From contig JABMOI010000108.1 of assembly GCA_013204185.1 (NCBI GenBank), positions 1 to 48,337 of the forward strand: DNA of 48,337 nucleotides, in the 5' to 3' direction. The translations under genes were made by a program, and so were the position numbers. The notes under the pieces were generated by a model, which saw nothing but the letters and a program-made list of their open reading frames with translations, made no database searches and was not told where the DNA came from. Below are positions 44,079 through 48,337 of the stretch, in pieces (position 1 is the stretch's first letter; every line of letters starts with the position of its first letter). The DNA is from a bacterium (GTDB lineage: Bacteria; Bacteroidota; Rhodothermia; Rhodothermales; UBA10348).

Positions 44079-44155
44079 TTCCTTTTTAACAGCCGAAACA
44101 ACTTTAGTCTAAGTTGTTGGTTAGTCCTCGCGCTGCCATCACTATTTCTTACCAG

Positions 44156-45064
44156 ATGTCCGAATCCATAGCCAAAACCGCTTTGACTCCTGCCGCTTCA
44201 TTGGAAGCGACATGGAGAGATTGGTTTTCACTTATTAAGCCGGAAATCACATTTCTAGTTGCCATTTCGGCCCTTGCTGGATTCGTGTTGGGATCTGTTG
44301 GCGCAATTGACTTGTGGCGCCTGACCTGGGCGATGGTGGGTATTCTATTATCCTCCGCCGGTGGTTGTGCTCTAAACCACTATCTAGAGCGGGATTTCGA
44401 CGCAACCATGAAACGCACGGCGTATCGGCCTATTCCTTCGGGACGCATTGATGCTGAGCACGCGAAATGGTTTGGGATGATCCTTGTTGCTGCTGGTGTT
44501 GGGATTTTGTGCCCCCTAACCAACCCACTTACCGGAGTGTTGGCATTGGCGACCGTTGCCCTCTACCTATTTGTGTACACGCCCATGAAGCGTACAACGG
44601 TTTGGAACACACTTGTGGGCACTATTCCTGGAGCTCTACCTGTTTTGGGCGGCTGGACGGCAGCTTCTGGCTCAATTGGACTTGGCGGATGGGCCATTTT
44701 TGGCGTGTTGCTGTGCTGGCAAATGCCGCATTTCTTTTCCCTGGCTTGGATGTACAAGAAAGACTATGAAAAGGGTGGCTATGTGATGTTGACCCTTAAA
44801 GATCCAAAAGGAGATGCGATATCGCTTCAAATGCTCCTCTTTTCGATTGGAATGATTGTGTTCTCTGTTGCCCCCGTCGCACTTGGCCTTTCGAGTTGGA
44901 TTTACTTGGTTGGAGCCTTAGTTCTGGGTGCTTGGTTCATGGTACCCGTACTCAGGTTTCATTACTCTCGATCCGTTGTTCATGCCAGAGGTGTATTGAA
45001 GGCCTCTGTTATGTACATCCCTCTTCTTCTCCTTGCCATTATTGTGGACCGGCTAGTCGGATAG
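44156..45064 (+). CDS. ctaB: Heme O synthase (protoheme IX farnesyltransferase)
   Basis: UbiA-type prenyltransferase that adds farnesyl to heme B. From ATG 44156 it has 302 residues and about nine helices. The first substrate motif is N74-H-Y-L-E-R-D80-F-D82-x-x-M-K-R-T-x-x-R-P, with Glu at the place where many enzymes have Asp; the second lies at DYEKGGYVML. With ctaA upstream it supplies heme A for cytochrome oxidase, but no oxidase subunit genes are in the window. Confidence 0.95.
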   Translation: MSESIAKTALTPAASLEATWRDWFSLIKPEITFLVAISALAGFVLGSVGAIDLWRLTWAMVGILLSSAGGCALNHYLERDFDATMKRTAYRPIPSGRIDAEHAKWFGMILVAAGVGILCPLTNPLTGVLALATVALYLFVYTPMKRTTVWNTLVGTIPGALPVLGGWTAASGSIGLGGWAIFGVLLCWQMPHFFSLAWMYKKDYEKGGYVMLTLKDPKGDAISLQMLLFSIGMIVFSVAPVALGLSSWIYLVGALVLGAWFMVPVLRFHYSRSVVHARGVLKASVMYIPLLLLAIIVDRLVG

Positions 45065-45119
45065 AAACGACACTGCAACCAACCTAGGCTCAGTTACCAG
45101 CCAATCCCCCGACTCCACC

Positions 45120-46184
45120 ATGCAAACGAAACAGGATCTGTTAGCTCTCTCCAGGCCCGAGCTCCAGACGTGGGTGGAGAAAACCGAGAAAAGGTTTCGA
45201 GCCGATCAGCTTTATCGTTGGTTGTGGAAGCAAGGCGTGCGTTCATTCGATGAAATGACCAACTTACCGGACTCGTTTCGGACCAGACTTCACGCTGAAG
45301 CTGAATTAATAACTCTCAAACCAGCCCAAATCCAAACATCTTCCGACGGAACCGTCAAAATGTTGTTTGAGCTCTCCTCAGGGCGGCATATCGAAACGGT
45401 CCTGATTCCTGATTTTGACGAAGAGGGAGATCCATCCCGCCTCACCGTATGCGTCTCGTCCCAGGTTGGGTGCGCCATGGCCTGTTCTTTCTGCGCCACC
45501 GGAGTCATGGGATTTCAACAGAACCTAAGCGCCGGAGAAATCGTGGACCAGGTTCGGTTGGCTAATGAATTGGCTGAATCGACTTATGGCAGTCGAATAA
45601 CGAACATTGTATACATGGGCATGGGCGAGCCCATGCTTAACTACGAAGCCGTCATCGGATCCATTGAAAAGCTAACCTCTGAGGATGGAATGGGGCTGTC
45701 GGCTAAGCGAATCACCGTGTCAACGGTTGGGTTGGCCATGCGTATTCGTCAACTAGCCGATCAGGACACGCGAGTTAACCTGGCCGTGTCTCTACACTCA
45801 CCGTTCGATGCAAAACGCTCTTCCATTATGCCAGTCAATCGAAAAGCCAAAACCGATCTGGCTGCCCTAATGGATTCCATCGAATACTACACGTCTAAAA
45901 CTGGACGCGGAGTGACCTACGAATATTGCATGTTTGAGGGGTTCAACGACACCATTTCAGATGCTGCCGAGTTGGCTAAACTGGCTCGGAGAGCGCCGAG
46001 TAAAGTCAATTTGATCATGTACAACCCGGTCAGTGGGCTTGGTTTCTCCAAATCAAGTGAAGACAGCCTCAATTCGTTTATTTCGAGACTTGTAGAGGAT
46101 CGTGTGCGCGTAACTGTGCGTAGAAGCAGAGGACAGGATATCGATGCCGCCTGCGGACAATTGGCAACAAAAGTAAACGACTAA
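45120..46184 (+). CDS. rlmN: Dual-specificity RNA methyltransferase RlmN
   Basis: Radical SAM enzyme that methylates C2 of adenine in 23S rRNA and some tRNAs. The 354-residue protein has the iron-sulfur motif Cys118-x3-Cys122-x2-Cys125 (GCAMACSFC), the GMGEPMLNY motif, and the C-terminal catalytic Cys345 (DAACGQL). Start ATG 45120 fits the family. It is 55 bp after ctaB. Confidence 0.97.
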   Translation: MQTKQDLLALSRPELQTWVEKTEKRFRADQLYRWLWKQGVRSFDEMTNLPDSFRTRLHAEAELITLKPAQIQTSSDGTVKMLFELSSGRHIETVLIPDFDEEGDPSRLTVCVSSQVGCAMACSFCATGVMGFQQNLSAGEIVDQVRLANELAESTYGSRITNIVYMGMGEPMLNYEAVIGSIEKLTSEDGMGLSAKRITVSTVGLAMRIRQLADQDTRVNLAVSLHSPFDAKRSSIMPVNRKAKTDLAALMDSIEYYTSKTGRGVTYEYCMFEGFNDTISDAAELAKLARRAPSKVNLIMYNPVSGLGFSKSSEDSLNSFISRLVEDRVRVTVRRSRGQDIDAACGQLATKVND

Positions 46185-46205
46185 GCTCTCGAGCGAGCAA
46201 CAAAA

Positions 46206-46454
46206 ATGGCAACCGAGAAGAAACCACTATCTATGTCACTTCTAAGGACTGATTTCTCAAAGTCTGTAACGGGTTTCATCGTAGCGCTGATCGTGGGCGC
46301 ACTTATTCCTCGAACCGTTCAATTCTTAGTTCGAAGAGTCTTAGTAAAGTCAATCCGAGAGTTCTTGATTTTAGCCCTCGCTGGTTGGCTTACAGACAAA
46401 CTAGCCCGAACCATTGTCGATTCGAAACCATCTGACGTTTCCTTAAAGAAATAG
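46206..46454 (+). CDS. Small membrane protein of unknown function
   Basis: Eighty-two residues: a short charged N-terminus, a hydrophobic helix (about 20-36, VTGFIVALIVGALIPRTV), a basic stretch, and a second helix (about 52-64, FLILALAGWLTDKLA). No family is recognised. It begins 21 bp after rlmN and ends 4 bp before the convergent MFS gene stop. Confidence 0.55.
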   Translation: MATEKKPLSMSLLRTDFSKSVTGFIVALIVGALIPRTVQFLVRRVLVKSIREFLILALAGWLTDKLARTIVDSKPSDVSLKK

Positions 46455-46458
46455 ACTT

Positions 46459-47841
46459 CTAGCGTTCGTCCCGAAAGACCGTTTCTCGCTCATCCAGTTT
46501 ATTCTTCAGAAAAAACGCGCAGGCAGTCATGCCAAACGTAATAACGACGATTACTGAAAACGCCGTTTTGTACCCTTCCAACTCAATTTCGCTAGACGCT
46601 GCGATTGCTCCTACCATTGCAGCGGACAGCAATTGACCAATTGAGATAAACAAGGTTATGGCTCCTTGAGAGACAGCGCGCTCTTGTTTTTTAGCCTCGT
46701 GGATCAGGATATAGCTCAGAGCTGAACCTAGAAGTCCGGCCAAACCAAGTCCTATAAAAACAGAAGCTACGTAAAATACGGGCTTCGCCCCTGGGCTGGT
46801 TGCAATACCAAACATACCGAGTCCTAACAGCACCATACTCAGCAAAACCACTAGTTTCGAGCCGGTTTTATCGAGAAGCCTGCCCGCCAACGGAGACCCG
46901 ATGGCCACAGATATCATAAGGGGCAGTAACATAAATGAGGCTTCGGACATGGTGACCTGATAGGCCAATCGAGCGATTGTGGGGAAAAAAATGAACGCTG
47001 CTTCGCTGATACCTGCCCCGATGGCAATGAGCAATGCAATGGCTACCTGACGATTCCGAAACAAATCAATCCGAATAACAGGATCGACAGCGTGTTTAGC
47101 TGACCGGATGAAAAACGGAATTAGAACTAGAATGACGATTCCAGAATTGATAACTCGCCATCCAAGCAGGCTTTCTAGGAGGTTTGCCGTGTCGAGAACT
47201 GAAATCGCATAAGCAGCTGCCAAGAGGATACCTGCTAGTGACACAAGCCCCATTTTATCGACAGGTTTATCCGTTCGTTGAGTCTGACTGGGTAAAATGA
47301 ACCACCCCAAACCGATAACCAATAAAGATATGGGCACAAAAATCAGATAGAGCCACCTCCATCCGACCATTAAGATAGTACCAGCCAATATGGGGCCGAT
47401 AATAAAAGCTACGCCAAAGACAGATCCCAACACTCCGAACGCCCTCCCCCGCTTTTCGGGTTCAAAGGCATCTCCGATTACCGCTCCTGCAACCGGAAAT
47501 ATTCCAGATGCCGCCGCGCCTTGCATCGCTCTGCCAATGAGGAGCACTTCAAAGCCAGGCGCGGCGGCCACGACCACGCCTCCTGCAGCGAATAAGGCAA
47601 TATCGAAAATATAGATGGCCTTCCGACCAAATCGATCTGCCATTTTAGACATGATTGGTACACTGACTAGGTTGGCAAGAACCCATACGCTAAATACCCA
47701 GGAAACTTGCCGCTCACTCAGTCCAAAAGCATCCCTGATAGCGGGAATAGCTGGTCCAAGTATTGCAATGTCCAAGGCGGCCATGAGCACGCCAAGAAAA
47801 AGAACGATTAAAATCGGTGTCTGCTTATTTGTACCAGCCAC
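46459..47841 (-). CDS. MFS transporter, multidrug-efflux type
   Basis: Integral membrane protein of 460 residues, with at least twelve helices. Motif A is seen as MADRFGRKAIY and the first helix has MAALDIAILGPAIPAIRDAFGLS, as in drug:proton antiporters. The motif-C region with GSVFGVAFIIGPILAG supports an exporter. The start is GTG at 47841; the next ATG is 19 residues in. Substrate is unknown. It has a 276-bp divergent region shared with the next gene, which holds only short GC repeats and no site I can name. Confidence 0.82.
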   Translation of the reverse strand: MAGTNKQTPILIVLFLGVLMAALDIAILGPAIPAIRDAFGLSERQVSWVFSVWVLANLVSVPIMSKMADRFGRKAIYIFDIALFAAGGVVVAAAPGFEVLLIGRAMQGAAASGIFPVAGAVIGDAFEPEKRGRAFGVLGSVFGVAFIIGPILAGTILMVGWRWLYLIFVPISLLVIGLGWFILPSQTQRTDKPVDKMGLVSLAGILLAAAYAISVLDTANLLESLLGWRVINSGIVILVLIPFFIRSAKHAVDPVIRIDLFRNRQVAIALLIAIGAGISEAAFIFFPTIARLAYQVTMSEASFMLLPLMISVAIGSPLAGRLLDKTGSKLVVLLSMVLLGLGMFGIATSPGAKPVFYVASVFIGLGLAGLLGSALSYILIHEAKKQERAVSQGAITLFISIGQLLSAAMVGAIAASSEIELEGYKTAFSVIVVITFGMTACAFFLKNKLDERETVFRDER

Positions 47842-48117
47842 TATAACTTATACTTATTAGATTCAGGGTGTGTCGATCAGGCAGGCGAGCGAGCGCTGCG
47901 CCTGTGAAACAAGCGCCGGCGGTGAACCTTGTGCCGGCAGCCTTGCGTGTGCAAAAACTGCACTTTTTGAAAATGCTACAATTGAAACGATAACAAATGT
48001 GAACAATTCTAAGCAAAGGTACACTCAAATGCTCAGTTTTTTCCACTGATGAACTGTACACACTCTGTCTTAACCGACAATTCTGATTTGAACTGCTGTC
48101 CCCCTTATTCTGAACAA

Positions 48118-48337
48118 ATGCGCGTCTTCACTTATCGAGTGTTTTTAATCTTATTCGTCCCCCTATCGTGGGGCTTATTGTGGGGCTGCACTGATCCCAT
48201 TGCTGAACTTCCGCCACCTGAGCCGTCCTACGTCTGGGCTGATTCTGTTCTGAGCTCACTCAACTTAGAATCGAAAGTCGGCCAAATGATGATGATTGAT
48301 GTGGCTTCGGTCGGAGATATCACCAACCCAGACGACC
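48118..48337 (+). CDS. Glycoside hydrolase family 3-like lipoprotein, 5' end
   Basis: Seventy-three codons are visible before the window ends. The product opens with a hydrophobic stretch and the lipobox LLWGC, then a Pro-rich linker (AELPPPEPS) and SLNLESKVGQMMMIDV, the first motif of GH3 beta-N-acetylhexosaminidase/NagZ-like enzymes (x-L-x-x-K-V-G-Q-M). Because of the cut, catalytic residues cannot be checked. The ATG at 48118 is the likely start. Confidence 0.6.
   Translation, partial: MRVFTYRVFLILFVPLSWGLLWGCTDPIAELPPPEPSYVWADSVLSSLNLESKVGQMMMIDVASVGDITNPDD

Noticed and set aside
1-48337. tRNA, rRNA, CRISPR, insertion sequence, prophage and defence systems
   Set aside because: No cloverleaf-like sequence, no direct-repeat arrays with spacers, no transposase or integrase motif found by reading.

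Overview
The window looks like chromosomal core DNA from a free-living, aerobic, probably marine member of the Bacteroidota/Rhodothermota side of the tree. This is inference. It rests on moderate GC, many secreted S9B and M28 peptidases and lipoproteins, a carboxypeptidase-regulatory-like (CarboxypepD_reg) domain protein, a protein built of ELWxxDGT-type repeats, genes for heme A and aerobic tyrosine breakdown, and the fact that most genes have no clear Shine-Dalgarno sequence. I see no rRNA, tRNA, CRISPR, insertion sequence, prophage or integrase, and codon use does not obviously change anywhere. No gene-free stretch exceeds 300 bases; the longest is about 289 bp (8199-8487).

Layout. 0-8.2 kb: a dipeptidyl-peptidase-IV-like protease, a TPM-domain membrane protein and a META-like lipoprotein on the minus strand; then a PLP-dependent decarboxylase and an M28 peptidase on the plus strand; then a secreted DUF302-like protein on the minus strand. 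8.4-13.5 kb (plus): rsgA, typA, an agmatinase-like enzyme, a lipoprotein with two helix-hairpin-helix units and a small membrane protein. 13.5-15.8 kb (minus): a GMC oxidoreductase with its small subunit. 15.9-20.4 kb: DinB-like protein, a zinc-ribbon/TPR membrane protein with an HU-type protein upstream, a long PlsC-like acyltransferase and a GltS-like transporter. 20.4-23.1 kb (minus): a GspE/PilB-type ATPase preceded by a separate protein that looks like a copy of that ATPase's N-terminal half. 23.3-26.3 kb: small membrane protein, YhdH-like reductase, lipoprotein and Nudix hydrolase.

26.5-32.5 kb: hppD and hmgA (tyrosine to maleylacetoacetate), an ELW-repeat lipoprotein and an acyl-CoA synthetase. 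32.6-36.2 kb: CarboxypepD_reg protein, YraN, a DUF62 SAM hydrolase and a membrane protein whose outer domain resembles transmembrane anti-sigma factors. 36.2-42.9 kb (minus): an orphan histidine kinase ending in four copies of a seven-residue repeat, purA, a STAS protein, secF, secD and a small exported protein. 43.1-46.4 kb (plus): ctaA, ctaB, rlmN and a small membrane protein. 46.4 kb to the end: an MFS transporter and the 5' end of a GH3-like lipoprotein.

The window is mostly housekeeping. The items most worth a second look are the stand-alone MshEN-like paralogue beside the GspE-type ATPase, the expanded kinase C-terminus (four exact-length 21-bp units), the PlsC protein with a possible PH-like tail, the degenerate sigma/anti-sigma-like membrane protein, the exported HhH lipoprotein, and a recurring class of perfect G-run hairpins, one of which lies inside a coding region. 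I found no convincing wholly new multi-gene system.
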